In this document: one piece after another, positions 26,889 through 36,561 of the stretch
Layout: every line of letters begins with the position of its first letter
Numbering within the stretch: position 1 is the first letter of the stretch
NCBI GenBank assembly: GCA_028284665.1
Contig: JANQRG010000033.1
Span: 62,001-126,000, forward strand
Source of the DNA: Croceivirga sp.
Lineage (GTDB): Bacteria; Bacteroidota; Bacteroidia; Flavobacteriales; Flavobacteriaceae
Reading direction: 5' to 3'
DNA length: 64,000 nt
Program-made: the position numbers and the translations under genes
The notes under the pieces: generated by a model
Seen by the model: only the letters and a program-made list of their open reading frames with translations
Told to the model about the DNA's origin: nothing
The model's database searches: none

Positions 26889-28529
26889 TTACTTCTTCGT
26901 AATGGTTTCTAGTTTTTCCTGGGCGTATTGCTTATAAATGTCTTTAGTGTCCAGAGCTATCACTTTAGTATAGGTTTTTATAGCCTCTTCCGTATTACCG
27001 GCCTTTTCGTAGGCCTCTCCCAACGCGTACCAACCATAAGCCGATTCAGGGAAGAGATTGGCATTAAGTTGGAAAACATAAATGGCTTCCTGGGTTTGAC
27101 CTGCATCCAACAACCTATACCCGGCAACAGTAAACTCTGCTTCAAAGGGAAAAGCAGCGTATAGTGGATCACGTACTAACCGTTTTGCTTCGCTTTCCAA
27201 AAGCTCGAATTTCTTCTCCATAAACAATCCTCTAAGATATTCCATGGGATTTTTGATATAGCGCTCCCCATCAAAAGTCAATGCCTTTTCTAAAACGGGG
27301 TCTTTATTTGCCTGGTAGTCTGAAAAATTCGAGGCAACCAGGATATTCGGTTGCGTATACGGCCCATTTTCCCACTGCGGCAAATCCTGCCACCAGGCAA
27401 ATGACAGGTATACCGGCATTTTGCTGTTGGGCAATACTACTTTCTTGTTATCGCCATAAAAATTAATATTCTCTGCAGTAGGTTCTCCAATAAAGATGGC
27501 ATTAGTATAATTCGTGAGTTCATTGACCAGGTTCTGACAGGCAGAAAAGGTTCTTCTTCCAATGATGACATAGAGCTTACCGGTTTTGTTGATCTCACGG
27601 TTTTCAATGATCCCGGTAATCACCTGTTTGTTGTTATAATTATTACCCCCGCCATTTAGCCGAACGTCCAGGATCATCCGTTCTACAGTATTGTTTTCGA
27701 GAAATTCAAATACCCTGGCATAAAAATCAGCAACGGTTTCTGAAGGATCATCCAATACCTGGCTATATCGGATGTACAGAGCTTTAGCATCCGGAAGGAA
27801 TTCGTAATAGTAGTTTTTATCTAAATTTTTTAGGTAACGTGGCGAATTGGAAAGGTCTCTTGCACTTTCCCATCCCAAATCTGGCTGTACCTCCCCGTAT
27901 TGCAAAGGAAAATCCATATTTGATGTTGCAGCAATACTCCTGGAGTAGCGCCTCTCTTCTTTTTCTACAGTTATTTCCAATTCCCTTTTTACACTTTCCA
28001 CAACTCCCTGTGCATGCAATACTTCCGGCAGTAAGGCCATGTTTATACCATAAGCTTTGAAAAAGTGTTCGTTTTCCACGGGTACCACAGGATACACCGC
28101 CTTTAGGACCTTGTCAATTGGCTGCCCCTCAATTTCCAAAAGTTCTGCGCCTATCACATCGTTAAATTCCTTTTGGGCACCCGTAATGTAGATCCCATCA
28201 GTGAATTGATATAATTGTAAGGGAAGTTTGTGAAAGGTGGCAGGGCCATCGCTCAACCGCATGCGGGTATGCCCGTATTGAAATAGTGCAATGATCTTTG
28301 CAAAACCAACAACAATTTCATGCTCCGCCATATTGGGAATAGCCTTGTAAAAATTGGTAACCGCCGTATCAAAATCACTTGCTGTTACTTTCTTGAACAG
28401 AAATGGATATTCTTCATGAACTATTTTCTGGAGAAATGTCAAGTCGTCCTGCCATTGAGCGGTAGTGATCTTCTGGGATGTCAATGGTAGTCCCCAAAGG
28501 CAGACCAGCATAAAAAATAAAAATCGCAT
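26889..28529 (-). CDS. Exported S41-like peptidase with C-terminal TPRs
   Basis: About 546 residues from the ATG at 28529, chosen because the signal peptide MRFLFFMLVCLWG begins there. The central part (about 230-410) is an S41/tricorn-type protease core: IRYSQ strand, LDVRLNGGGNN loop and TFSACQ carrying the expected Ser. S41 enzymes usually also need a Lys or a Ser-His-Ser-Glu tetrad, which I cannot place with certainty. The C-terminal 110 residues hold TPR-like helices (AYGWYALGEAYEKAGNTEEAI). Bacteroidetes carry many such exported proteins of unknown substrate. Confidence 0.82.
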   Translation of the reverse strand: MRFLFFMLVCLWGLPLTSQKITTAQWQDDLTFLQKIVHEEYPFLFKKVTASDFDTAVTNFYKAIPNMAEHEIVVGFAKIIALFQYGHTRMRLSDGPATFHKLPLQLYQFTDGIYITGAQKEFNDVIGAELLEIEGQPIDKVLKAVYPVVPVENEHFFKAYGINMALLPEVLHAQGVVESVKRELEITVEKEERRYSRSIAATSNMDFPLQYGEVQPDLGWESARDLSNSPRYLKNLDKNYYYEFLPDAKALYIRYSQVLDDPSETVADFYARVFEFLENNTVERMILDVRLNGGGNNYNNKQVITGIIENREINKTGKLYVIIGRRTFSACQNLVNELTNYTNAIFIGEPTAENINFYGDNKKVVLPNSKMPVYLSFAWWQDLPQWENGPYTQPNILVASNFSDYQANKDPVLEKALTFDGERYIKNPMEYLRGLFMEKKFELLESEAKRLVRDPLYAAFPFEAEFTVAGYRLLDAGQTQEAIYVFQLNANLFPESAYGWYALGEAYEKAGNTEEAIKTYTKVIALDTKDIYKQYAQEKLETITKK

Positions 28530-28673
28530 AGATTGTTTTTGGAGGGTTGCGATTGTCGCCAACCGAAACATTTCTGAAGGTACACAATTATCGCTCTATA
28601 TAGCGATCATGAAAGAAGTAATTACCAAAAAGACCGTCCAAAGCGTTTACAGAATATCACGAAAAGCAGGTTG

Positions 28674-29435
28674 CTAACGCACCAACAGTACGTTTGTCTT
28701 TAGCTTATGAAGCATTCTTTTTGGGAAACCGGCCTCCATTCCTTTAGGAATACAAAATAGTTGGGTATTGGTTTTTACGGTGTATTCTACCAGGTTGTCT
28801 ATGGCGTTACTGCCACTGGAAAAAACAAAATGGTTTTGTTCCCGTTCTGAGAGGGTACTCGCCCCATCTTCGATACTGAAATAACGTACCTGTTCTGAAT
28901 TTTGATGAAATACTTTTTCCAAAATACCCAATTCTGTTCCCGTTTCTCCTTTTAGCACCCCAAGGGAGAGCTTTTCCGAGCCGGGAATGGGTTGAGAAGC
29001 ATCCACGATCAGCACAGATGCCGTACTATTGGCATTAAGTACCGCATCGGTTATACGTCCTCCAAGTATTCCTCCAAGTATTCTATACCGTTTTCCAAGC
29101 ACCACAATGTCAGGATGGTTCTTGGCCATTGCTTCTAGCACGTTACTTTTAACATTCCCATAGACCAACTCGTACTCGGCGCCCGGCGCATATTCCTGTA
29201 TAAGGGCTTCCAGGCGGCTTTGTGTGGTTCGGAGATCCTGAAAAAGCTCCTTCTTGGCAGAAAACTGATTTTCCTGCTTTATGACAGAGAGCGGTGCCTT
29301 AACGCATACCGCTTTCAGCGTTCCGTTCAGTTGTTTTGCAATTGCATGGGCGGCAGTGATTACGTTGATCGTCTGCGGACTTAGGTCTACAAAAGCGAGA
29401 ATTGCACATGGGGAAGCGTTGGTAGGTTGTCCCAT
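28674..29435 (-). CDS. Tandem universal stress protein
   Basis: A 253-residue UspA-superfamily protein. The first domain (1-147) has an ATP-type motif, GKRYRILGGILGGRITDAVL followed by NSTASVLIVD. The second half (about 150-253) is shorter and lacks a clear nucleotide motif, the usual arrangement for Bacteroidetes tandem Usp proteins. It is probably induced by stress or growth arrest; the exact role is unknown. Confidence 0.85.
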   Translation of the reverse strand: MGQPTNASPCAILAFVDLSPQTINVITAAHAIAKQLNGTLKAVCVKAPLSVIKQENQFSAKKELFQDLRTTQSRLEALIQEYAPGAEYELVYGNVKSNVLEAMAKNHPDIVVLGKRYRILGGILGGRITDAVLNANSTASVLIVDASQPIPGSEKLSLGVLKGETGTELGILEKVFHQNSEQVRYFSIEDGASTLSEREQNHFVFSSGSNAIDNLVEYTVKTNTQLFCIPKGMEAGFPKRMLHKLKTNVLLVR

Positions 29436-29588
29436 AATTCTAAAGAAAATCGGTTAAACAATTGACGGAAGCTACAAAACCAGCCACCCGCTTTGTTCGT
29501 TCACTGCCCAGTTCCTTAAAGTAAGTAGAAAATTCGCAGACTAAAGATCGGTTTAACCTTTTGTTATGAGGATTTATGGGGTTGAGGG

Positions 29589-30467
29589 CTATTTGTCTGA
29601 ACTTTTGTTCACCACAACCAGTTCGTCGTCTTCCCAGAGGCCACTAGCCACGACATCTCCTTTTTTGCCATAAAATACTCCTTCCCCTGTACGTTCGTCA
29701 TTTTCCCAAAACCCTACAAATTTTTCTCCATTGGGCCAATAATAGGTGCCCTCTCCGTTGCGTTTGTCATTCCGATAGGCTCCAACGTAGTACTGCCCGT
29801 CCGGCCAATAGAAATTCCCTTGTCCATGTCGTTGATTATCCTTCCATTGACCTTCGTATCGGCTTCCGGTACTTAATATGGCAACGCCGTAGCCATTAGC
29901 TTTTCCATCCCGTACCTGACCTACATAATGCAGCTGGCTGCCTTTACTGGTTCTAAAGGTTAAGTACTCCCCGGAAGCTTTTTGTTGTAACTGACGCTGC
30001 GCCCGTGCCAATTTTACTTTCGTCTTTTCAAGTGCAAAGCCAATGGAATCCAATTGCTGGAGTGTTCTGTTATTTGTATCGGCTAAATCGGACAATTCCA
30101 GAGAGTCCTGCGGAGAAGTCGCCTCCGCTTCTTTTAATGACAAAGTATTTTCATAATGCAGCCGCTGTAACTTTTTGGTAAGCGCCACACGTAATTCAAT
30201 ACTCATATAATTATCTTCAATAGGTTGATCCAACTGATCGTTATAGGCGAGTAGCGCATCCTGATAGTTCTCCCCGGCCACCAACATGGAGTCAATTTGC
30301 AACAATCGTTCTTGCTGTGTACGTTGTTGTTCCAACGCTATTTTCTCCTTTTCCATCGCATCCAAACGTTGCTCCAACTGCCTATTCTTAATAAAATAAT
30401 AGGAAGCCGCGGCAAAAGTGAGAATCACAATGAGGTAGAGGTATCGGGTCTGTCTGGTGCTCTTCAT
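29589..30467 (-). CDS. MORN-repeat protein with N-terminal membrane anchor
   Basis: A 292-residue protein: a membrane helix (about 9-24), a long coiled coil (25-150, LDAMEKEKIALEQQRTQQE and later LEKTKVKLARAQRQLQQ), then four MORN repeats (about 175-285, e.g. YEGQWKDNQRHGQGNF and YVGAYRNDKRNGEGTY). MORN hairpins form extended sheets that bind lipids or proteins. It is the last gene of a three-gene operon with a DUF2490 protein and a MORN_2-like protein. Confidence 0.88.
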   Translation of the reverse strand: MKSTRQTRYLYLIVILTFAAASYYFIKNRQLEQRLDAMEKEKIALEQQRTQQERLLQIDSMLVAGENYQDALLAYNDQLDQPIEDNYMSIELRVALTKKLQRLHYENTLSLKEAEATSPQDSLELSDLADTNNRTLQQLDSIGFALEKTKVKLARAQRQLQQKASGEYLTFRTSKGSQLHYVGQVRDGKANGYGVAILSTGSRYEGQWKDNQRHGQGNFYWPDGQYYVGAYRNDKRNGEGTYYWPNGEKFVGFWENDERTGEGVFYGKKGDVVASGLWEDDELVVVNKSSDK

Positions 30468-30503
30468 GGGTTAGTTTTATCAGAAACCAAGAGATATACG
30501 TAT

Positions 30504-31331
30504 CTAATCGGTAAAATGGATCGCGGGGAGCTTATCTTTTACCTTTCTTATGTCAGGAGAGAAGTAAACATGGAATCGTATGGTCCAGTTTTGATTGAAA
30601 TTTCCTGCATTTTGCAGTGTTTGTCCTTGTGAATACATTAACCCGGCTGCGATCTGTAAACGAGGATTTAAAATGTATCCCAGTGTAGTGGTCAACCTGA
30701 GATCTTCCATAACGCTTCCTACAACGGCCTTTCCGCTTTGCATGATCAATTCCGCTTCCGGAGATACATACATTGTACCGGGTTCCAGTTTGGTGCTATT
30801 CAAGGGCACCTTTGCCCGTAACATATAACGCCAGCGATTTCGAAATATGAAGTCACTATCCTCAGCGAATCCCCTGGTCCATCTGTGCTCGATCCGAATC
30901 CTATGATAGATCATGGCCGTATACATCGGCATCGCAAATTGATACTGATGCCAAATCCGCCATTCCGGGACCACATTTTGATCTTCCGAGGATTCATTTG
31001 TGTTAAAATTGACCCGTAACACTCCACCTAAGCTAAAGTTGATATTTTTAGAGTAAATGTAGCCGATAGCATGCCGGTTATAGATCTGCCCTATTTGACC
31101 AATGAATGGGGTTGCCTCGGTTTCTTCAAACCGAAAATGGGTCTGCGCATCCCAAAATAACCGTGGTGAAATCCGAATAAGGCCGTAGGTGTTGAACCAA
31201 ATTCTGGTTTTGGGGTCTTTGAAAGTGGATTCCTCAGGTAACACCTCCCCTTCCTGAGCCTGAGTGCCCCAGGAAGCCAAAAGCACGAACAAAATCACAA
31301 AATAAAGGGAGAGATAGTTATGTTGTTTCAT
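30504..31331 (-). CDS. DUF2490 outer-membrane beta-barrel protein
   Basis: A 275-residue exported protein with a signal peptide ending near TQA-Q. The mature sequence is made of amphipathic strands rich in Tyr, Trp, Phe and Arg (IWHQYQFAMPMYTAMIYHR) and fits DUF2490, a predicted outer-membrane barrel of Bacteroidetes. Its start is 3 bases after the stop of the upstream gene at 31335 and its stop lies 36 bases before the MORN gene, so the three are cotranscribed. The cargo or function is unknown. Confidence 0.82.
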   Translation of the reverse strand: MKQHNYLSLYFVILFVLLASWGTQAQEGEVLPEESTFKDPKTRIWFNTYGLIRISPRLFWDAQTHFRFEETEATPFIGQIGQIYNRHAIGYIYSKNINFSLGGVLRVNFNTNESSEDQNVVPEWRIWHQYQFAMPMYTAMIYHRIRIEHRWTRGFAEDSDFIFRNRWRYMLRAKVPLNSTKLEPGTMYVSPEAELIMQSGKAVVGSVMEDLRLTTTLGYILNPRLQIAAGLMYSQGQTLQNAGNFNQNWTIRFHVYFSPDIRKVKDKLPAIHFTD

Positions 31332-31334
31332 CCT

Positions 31335-33305
31335 TTAGTCTTCGTTTTCCGTATCCAGAAGGTTCAACAATCGCAATACCGCTATGGGATCTTGCGTTTT
31401 CTTCAATTTTCGTTCTAGTTTTCGGGTTTCCTCTTCACGCAAGGCCAGCATTCTCAGATGTAATCGTTCTAGCGAGGAAGAATAGGTTTTGGCATTTTCG
31501 CAATCCAGTGCTGTCGCAATCTGCTCAAGGAAATACGGCACTACTACTTTGGTATAGGTGCCGGTTATTCGCTTCTTAACCCTTTCATTCATAATAGTTG
31601 TGGTGAAAGGATTCCAAACGGCATCCTGATATACCCCAGCTATCTCACTGGACCGCTCAGGTAATTGTGTCACCCGCTTCGCCAAAGTGTCCATTTCTTT
31701 AAAGCACTGCTTCAACCGCTCTCCAAACGCTACTTTTTGATCCAGTTGTTCCTTAGCTGAATATTCTTTAAGGTAATTGCCTACCGTAGTCGTAATGTTT
31801 TGTAGCGCCCGTTGATGAAGAACCGGGATGTTCTGCGTCACGCTATCTACTAGCATATTCAGTTGGTTGACCTGGGCAAGCAGCAGCTCTTCCAATTGTA
31901 TCACCTCTTGTTCCCGTCGCTTAAGGGTAGACTTGGCCTGCAGCACAGCGGCAATAGTATCCAAACTTGTAGTAGCATATTCGGCTAGTTGCTGTAACGA
32001 ATTCAAATTGTGTTCTTCCCATTGATTTGTTGTGGAACCCGGTGCTTTGAAAGTTCTGCGGTTTCCTTCATCACCTATGGCAACGGTAATGACTTCAGAG
32101 GGTTTGCCGGTAGGCCAGAGTTGGCGGATCAATTGATCGCGAGGCACATATTCCACGATATCTTCCCGTTGGTAGCGGACGAGTTCACCTAGCGGAAGTA
32201 GAAATTCTTCTGATATCACCGAGACGACTTTGTAGAGATATTCCGTTTCTTCATCCGATAGTTTCAAAATGTTCAGATGGGTATCCTTCAGCAAGGATTG
32301 GCTTACCGCATATGAATTTTCAAACATGGTCGTAATACTATCCAATTGTTTGTTTTCGATAGTATCCAATGGAAAAAAGGGAACTTTAACTTTGAATTCC
32401 GGCCGGAACGATGATGTTCCTATCGCTGAAAGAATTCCATTGATCCTGTTGTAGAAATCCGCGTTTTGCGCCAATAGATCGGCCACCTTTCCCTCAGCAG
32501 TAGCGGAAGACTTCCTGAAATCCCGCCAAAGTTTCACTATTTGAAGATAATTGCCCTCCAGGTTGATGGTTTTGGTATCCGGTAGGTCTTCATCAAAAAT
32601 CCTTTCTCTCCTGGTTTCGTTATCGATCTGTAGCTGAATATGCTGCAATACCCCTTCATCAAAACTCCACACTTCTACCGCTTCTGTGGTGCCATCGGAA
32701 TACAATTCCCAATTGTCATGCGCTAATCCATCACGAAGAAAACGTCCCACCAGGGTATTTGAACTGTCGGAAACCTGAAAACTTTGTTGCGGGACGCCAT
32801 TTTCAAAAAGAATTTGACTTTTGAATAAGGCTTTTTCCAATTCAGAACCCTGGATACGGTCCTTACTGATATCCCAAAGACCTTGTGGTTTTCCCATATT
32901 CAGTTCCCCTTCAGCAGCTGTCTGCAATCCACTGATATTGAGGGTATATTGATAATCCACCACCCGGGTGGTATTGTCCGATTGAAATTCCCCGAATTGA
33001 AACGTCCATGGTCCGTGTGGATACCCCATCTTAAATGCTCCGGTGAACGCAAACGAGGCATCTTTGTTCTCCAGAAGGGCCTCCAGATTGGAGCGCTCAA
33101 GTACAAAGGTTCCATCCAAAATGGTATCTCCCTGGTTTACCAAATAGGTATACACCGCTTCTCCCAGGTAATCCCCCAGTTTAAGCGGTCCTTCATAACG
33201 CTGTTTTTCCTGTGCTTGCAGAAACTGAAGGGACAATGGTGACATTAAGAGCCCGACAGCTAAGAAATGGCGTAGTAATCTTGTATAGTTTGATCTTGAA
33301 TTCAT
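31335..33305 (-). CDS. Large exported MORN_2-like coiled protein, unknown
   Basis: About 656 residues from the ATG at 33305, chosen because a signal peptide follows (hydrophobic core ending LQAQ). Residues 40-200 hold three YwqK/MORN_2-like units (GAFKMGYPHGPWTF, GELNMGKPQGLWDI, GRFLRDGLAHDNWELYSDG). The rest is long helical coil rich in Lys, Glu and Leu with few family signs. It is first in an operon with a DUF2490 barrel and a true MORN protein. The shared repeat type suggests the three form one envelope complex. Confidence 0.75.
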   Translation of the reverse strand: MNSRSNYTRLLRHFLAVGLLMSPLSLQFLQAQEKQRYEGPLKLGDYLGEAVYTYLVNQGDTILDGTFVLERSNLEALLENKDASFAFTGAFKMGYPHGPWTFQFGEFQSDNTTRVVDYQYTLNISGLQTAAEGELNMGKPQGLWDISKDRIQGSELEKALFKSQILFENGVPQQSFQVSDSSNTLVGRFLRDGLAHDNWELYSDGTTEAVEVWSFDEGVLQHIQLQIDNETRRERIFDEDLPDTKTINLEGNYLQIVKLWRDFRKSSATAEGKVADLLAQNADFYNRINGILSAIGTSSFRPEFKVKVPFFPLDTIENKQLDSITTMFENSYAVSQSLLKDTHLNILKLSDEETEYLYKVVSVISEEFLLPLGELVRYQREDIVEYVPRDQLIRQLWPTGKPSEVITVAIGDEGNRRTFKAPGSTTNQWEEHNLNSLQQLAEYATTSLDTIAAVLQAKSTLKRREQEVIQLEELLLAQVNQLNMLVDSVTQNIPVLHQRALQNITTTVGNYLKEYSAKEQLDQKVAFGERLKQCFKEMDTLAKRVTQLPERSSEIAGVYQDAVWNPFTTTIMNERVKKRITGTYTKVVVPYFLEQIATALDCENAKTYSSSLERLHLRMLALREEETRKLERKLKKTQDPIAVLRLLNLLDTENED

Positions 33306-33503
33306 GGGACACGATGGCCTAGGTTGTTTCCAAAAGTATCGAATCGACACTTCTAATACGTAAAATAATAGCGAATGGATTATCGCAATAGTAAAAAATT
33401 ACATGTATTCTTAAAGGTGTAGCGCAAGGTAGTTGATTGTTTATTTATCGCCTTTAAATAGTGGGTGGAAAGTCCCCGCCTACCTTCCGCATTCGGTTGG
33501 CTA

Positions 33504-34700
33504 TCAATCCACTGCTGCCAGGGGACCTCCTTCGTAGGTTACCCTATAGATAGCATCCCCAAAATCATCCGAAATCAGCATAGACCCATCTTCTAAGAAC
33601 AGGATATCCACCGGTCTTCCAAATTGTTCCTGGGTAGCATCGTCGAGCCAGCCGTCGATGAAGGTTTCGTAGCTAACCGCTTTGTTGTCTTGCAGTTGTA
33701 CCAGGGAAATGCGATAACCTACTTTGGAGGATCTGTTCCACGATCCATGTTCAGCAATAAATGCATAGTCCTTGTATTTCTCCGGAAACATTTTGCCCCG
33801 ATAAAACTTAACAGCTAAAGGAGCTACATGGGCTCCAAGTGCTTGTACCGGAGCAACAAAGTCCGAGCAAGGGTGTTTTTCACCAAATTCCGGATCTTTT
33901 ATAGTGTCGCCATGACAGTAAGGATATCCAAAGTGTTGTCCTGCTTCGCCTACCCGATTAAGTTCACAAGGAGGGATATCGTCACCCATCATATCCCGAC
34001 CGTTATCGGTAAACCACAGCTCTCCGGTCTCCGGATGCCAGGTAAATCCGACCGTATTTCGAACGCCATGGGCATAAATCTCCCGTTCACTCCCATCCGG
34101 GTTCATTCGGGTAATACTGGCAAAAATGGGATCTTCGCTCTCACAGATATTGCAGGGAGCACCCACAGGAACATACAACTTGCCGTCTGGGCCAAAAGCA
34201 ATGTATTTCCATCCATGATGAAACTCATCAGGATAATCGTCATAAATAACTTCCGGTTCAGGGAGTTTGTCCAGGTGTTGTTCAATATCTGGAAACCGCA
34301 ATAGCCGATTCACTTCGGCTACATAAAGTGCACCGTCTTTAACCGCTATGCCATTGGGTACGTTAAGTGTAGTGTCCAGTACAACCACCTCGTCCGCTTT
34401 AAAGTCCCCATCAGTGTCCCTTACAGCATACAATGTATTCTCTGTCCGGGTTCCTACAAACAACATACCATCTTCCCCTAACGCCATGGATCGGGCGCCG
34501 TCCAGATCTTCAACATACGTGTCGATATGAAACCCCGGCGGTAACCGTAGCAGATCCAAAGGCAAAGAGGACACCTGTCGGGACTTCTCTTCCTCCGGCT
34601 GAGGTTTTCGGCTTTTGTTTTCAAGACATGATACAAGAGAAATAACCATCAAAAAGACAACCGGAATCGCCAGGGTTGATGATGTTTTGAAAAGCTGCAT
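33504..34700 (-). CDS. Sorbosone/glucose-dehydrogenase-like propeller lipoprotein
   Basis: A 398-residue lipoprotein (lipobox near SLVSC, about Cys25) with a six-bladed propeller of the PQQ-dependent sugar dehydrogenase family. Blades include VGTRTENTLYAV, KLYVPVGAPCNIC and the conserved GVRNTVGFTWHPETGELWFTDNGRD. Members oxidise sugars in the periplasm with PQQ, but many Bacteroidetes homologues lack proof of PQQ use. Cys-rich spots (CNIC, PYCHGD, PCSDF) are a family trait of this subgroup. Confidence 0.85.
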   Translation of the reverse strand: MQLFKTSSTLAIPVVFLMVISLVSCLENKSRKPQPEEEKSRQVSSLPLDLLRLPPGFHIDTYVEDLDGARSMALGEDGMLFVGTRTENTLYAVRDTDGDFKADEVVVLDTTLNVPNGIAVKDGALYVAEVNRLLRFPDIEQHLDKLPEPEVIYDDYPDEFHHGWKYIAFGPDGKLYVPVGAPCNICESEDPIFASITRMNPDGSEREIYAHGVRNTVGFTWHPETGELWFTDNGRDMMGDDIPPCELNRVGEAGQHFGYPYCHGDTIKDPEFGEKHPCSDFVAPVQALGAHVAPLAVKFYRGKMFPEKYKDYAFIAEHGSWNRSSKVGYRISLVQLQDNKAVSYETFIDGWLDDATQEQFGRPVDILFLEDGSMLISDDFGDAIYRVTYEGGPLAAVD

Positions 34701-34762
34701 ATCAAAAAGATTTGCCGCCTAAAGTACAATTTTAGCTATGAATTCTTGTGGATTGGGTAGGA

Positions 34763-35092
34763 TTAACAATTCTGCGCCTCGGTGATATAGGCTGCCGTAT
34801 CGCGTTCCAATTCCCGAAAACGGCCAAAGAGGAGATTTACATCGTTCTCCGCTGTCTTAAAACTTACTTCCCGATGCTGCATGCGATCAAATAATTTCAT
34901 TTGATCCTGGCCAAGTTTTTGGAATCCATTGCGTAAATCCCGAAGTTGTAAAAAGCACTCGTAGTTTCGAGGCTCATATTTATAAGAAGTCAACTTGCGT
35001 ACCAAGCGCAGTACACAGCGGTGATTCCGCTCAAGTCGGATTACCAACTGGTCAAAGTCTTTCGCAATATTCTTTGGAGCAGTGACCTCCAT
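34763..35092 (-). CDS. Small helical protein, unknown
   Basis: A 109-residue all-helical, highly charged soluble protein (LVIRLERNHRCVLRLVRKLTSY, LGQDQMKLFDRM). No family is recognised. It lies alone between the PQQ-type gene and the divergent hibernation-factor gene. ATG start and even charged-helix pattern make it a believable gene. Confidence 0.65.
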   Translation of the reverse strand: MEVTAPKNIAKDFDQLVIRLERNHRCVLRLVRKLTSYKYEPRNYECFLQLRDLRNGFQKLGQDQMKLFDRMQHREVSFKTAENDVNLLFGRFRELERDTAAYITEAQNC

Positions 35093-35283
35093 GTATTTTT
35101 TTTGTTTAAGGTAAAAATCGAAGATAAAAATACGAATTATCTGATATGTTTTTTCCTGACAACTGTCATATTTTGAAACTTTAACATCCTCTATTTTTGT
35201 TTTACTACCATTTCTAATGATCTGGTTTTATGTTTTTTATCTAAAATATCTTAGCTTTTTTTACACAAATAATACTTTAGTCT

Positions 35284-35586
35284 ATGGACATCACTTTTGA
35301 ATATGACGGAATACAGTCCAGCAACCGCCTGGAAATGATGATTTTAGAAAAGTTAAACAAACTAGAGTCAAAATACGACTTCATTATTCGAACCAGAGTT
35401 TTTCTAAAAACTACCAATACAAGCAGTCCGGAAACCGGAAAAATCTGCAAAATTCAATTGAGCGTTCCCGGTCCATTACTTTTTGCAGAATCCAACGCTG
35501 CCAATTTTGAAACTGCTATTGCCGAAACGGTAAATGATCTTTCACGACAGCTTGCCAAGAAAAAAGAAAAGATGAAATCCCACTAA
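35284..35586 (+). CDS. Ribosome hibernation factor HPF/RaiA family
   Basis: A 100-residue protein of the HPF/RaiA (S30AE) fold: strands and helix in MDITFEYDGIQSSNRLEMMI, then a strand pair ending in the basic C-terminal helix LSRQLAKKKEKMKSH. It binds the small ribosomal subunit decoding area in stationary phase and stops translation. It is the short form, without the dimerising C-terminal domain. ATG start. Confidence 0.88.
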   Translation: MDITFEYDGIQSSNRLEMMILEKLNKLESKYDFIIRTRVFLKTTNTSSPETGKICKIQLSVPGPLLFAESNAANFETAIAETVNDLSRQLAKKKEKMKSH

Positions 35587-35635
35587 AGCTGTTTCTTTTT
35601 GGGGATAACATCCTAACTTCGCCTAAATTTTTAGG

Positions 35636-36145
35636 ATGAAGGCGGTACATATTGTCCTGTTTTTTGGGCTACTGGGAGGCTTTGTAACGACAAGGGCACA
35701 ACAGGAACTCCTAGAGGCTAAGGTTACCTTTGAATTCCCCTCAAAAAATGTGAAGGGAAGCATTTCCGGGTTTACCTCCCAGTCTACAATTAATTGGGAA
35801 GCGTTGGAATTGTCTCTGTTCGAAGGCACAGTGGAAGCAAGATCCCTACGCACTAACAATAGTCTACGCGATTGGCATCTTCGTAGCAGCCGCTACTTTG
35901 CTACCAAAACCTATCCCCGTATCCATTTCAAAAGCACGGAAATTGCCTGGGAGGGAGACACACTATTAGTAAAGGGGCGGCTAACCCTTAAGGGTACTAC
36001 CAAGCCGTTGACCATACGTTTCCAACAACAAGGAAAGCAGCTTTTGGGAAGTTGTTCACTTTATTCCTCAGACTATGGCATCACTATCAAGAAAAAGCGA
36101 GAAGATAATTTGGTAAACATCCGTTTTCGCTTTACCGTGAAGTAA
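35636..36145 (+). CDS. YceI-family exported protein
   Basis: A 169-residue protein with a signal peptide ending near TRA-Q and a YceI lipocalin-like barrel (VTFEFPSKNVKGSISGF, LRSSRYFATKTYPRIHFKST, LTLKGTTKPLTI). YceI proteins bind isoprenoid or polyunsaturated lipid in the periplasm. It lies 49 bases after the hibernation-factor gene, so a shared transcript is possible. Confidence 0.9.
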   Translation: MKAVHIVLFFGLLGGFVTTRAQQELLEAKVTFEFPSKNVKGSISGFTSQSTINWEALELSLFEGTVEARSLRTNNSLRDWHLRSSRYFATKTYPRIHFKSTEIAWEGDTLLVKGRLTLKGTTKPLTIRFQQQGKQLLGSCSLYSSDYGITIKKKREDNLVNIRFRFTVK

Positions 36146-36200
36146 TTTGAGATAAAAAGTACCTTCTTTGAAAGATTTTTTCTCGCCCTACCTATTAAAG

Positions 36201-36226
36201 AAAGCTATTATATAAATAGCTTTTAG
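36201..36226. terminator. Bidirectional terminator between YceI and ACP genes
   Basis: A 9-base perfect stem AAAGCTATT / AATAGCTTT with a 5-base loop and T-rich flanks lies between two convergent genes and can serve both. Confidence 0.55.
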
Positions 36227-36295
36227 TACCTAAAAAGTAAGGATTTAAGCTACTAATAATACAATTGTTCTCTTCGTGATGTTCTCTAAGAAGGT

Positions 36296-36553
36296 TTATT
36301 GGGTTATTTTCTGTGATATGATGGTCAAAGCGTCCTCTACGGTTTGCATACCGTCCATATCCTCATTTTCTAACATGATATCGAAGGCATCTTCCACATC
36401 CAGAACGATATCCACTAAATTGGCAGAATTGATATTCAATTCCTGCGTAAAGTGACTGTTGACCTTGATATCATTTACCGATACATCTTCTGGTAAATAT
36501 TGGGCAACAATTTCCCTGAGCTTTTGATACAGCTCTACATTTTCTTTTTCCAT
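36296..36553 (-). CDS. Acyl carrier protein of the PKS operon
   Basis: An 85-residue acyl carrier protein from the ATG at 36553 (a TTG two codons upstream is also open). Helix order and the acidic face fit the family. The phosphopantetheine Ser43 lies in INSANLVDI, where the usual DSL is NSA, a divergent attachment motif. It is the last gene of a seven-gene operon, 8 bases after the ketosynthase stop codon. It should carry the acyl chain for the neighbouring ketosynthase, dehydratase and reductase. Confidence 0.88.
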   Translation of the reverse strand: MEKENVELYQKLREIVAQYLPEDVSVNDIKVNSHFTQELNINSANLVDIVLDVEDAFDIMLENEDMDGMQTVEDALTIISQKITQ

Positions 36554-36561
36554 AGGCAATT

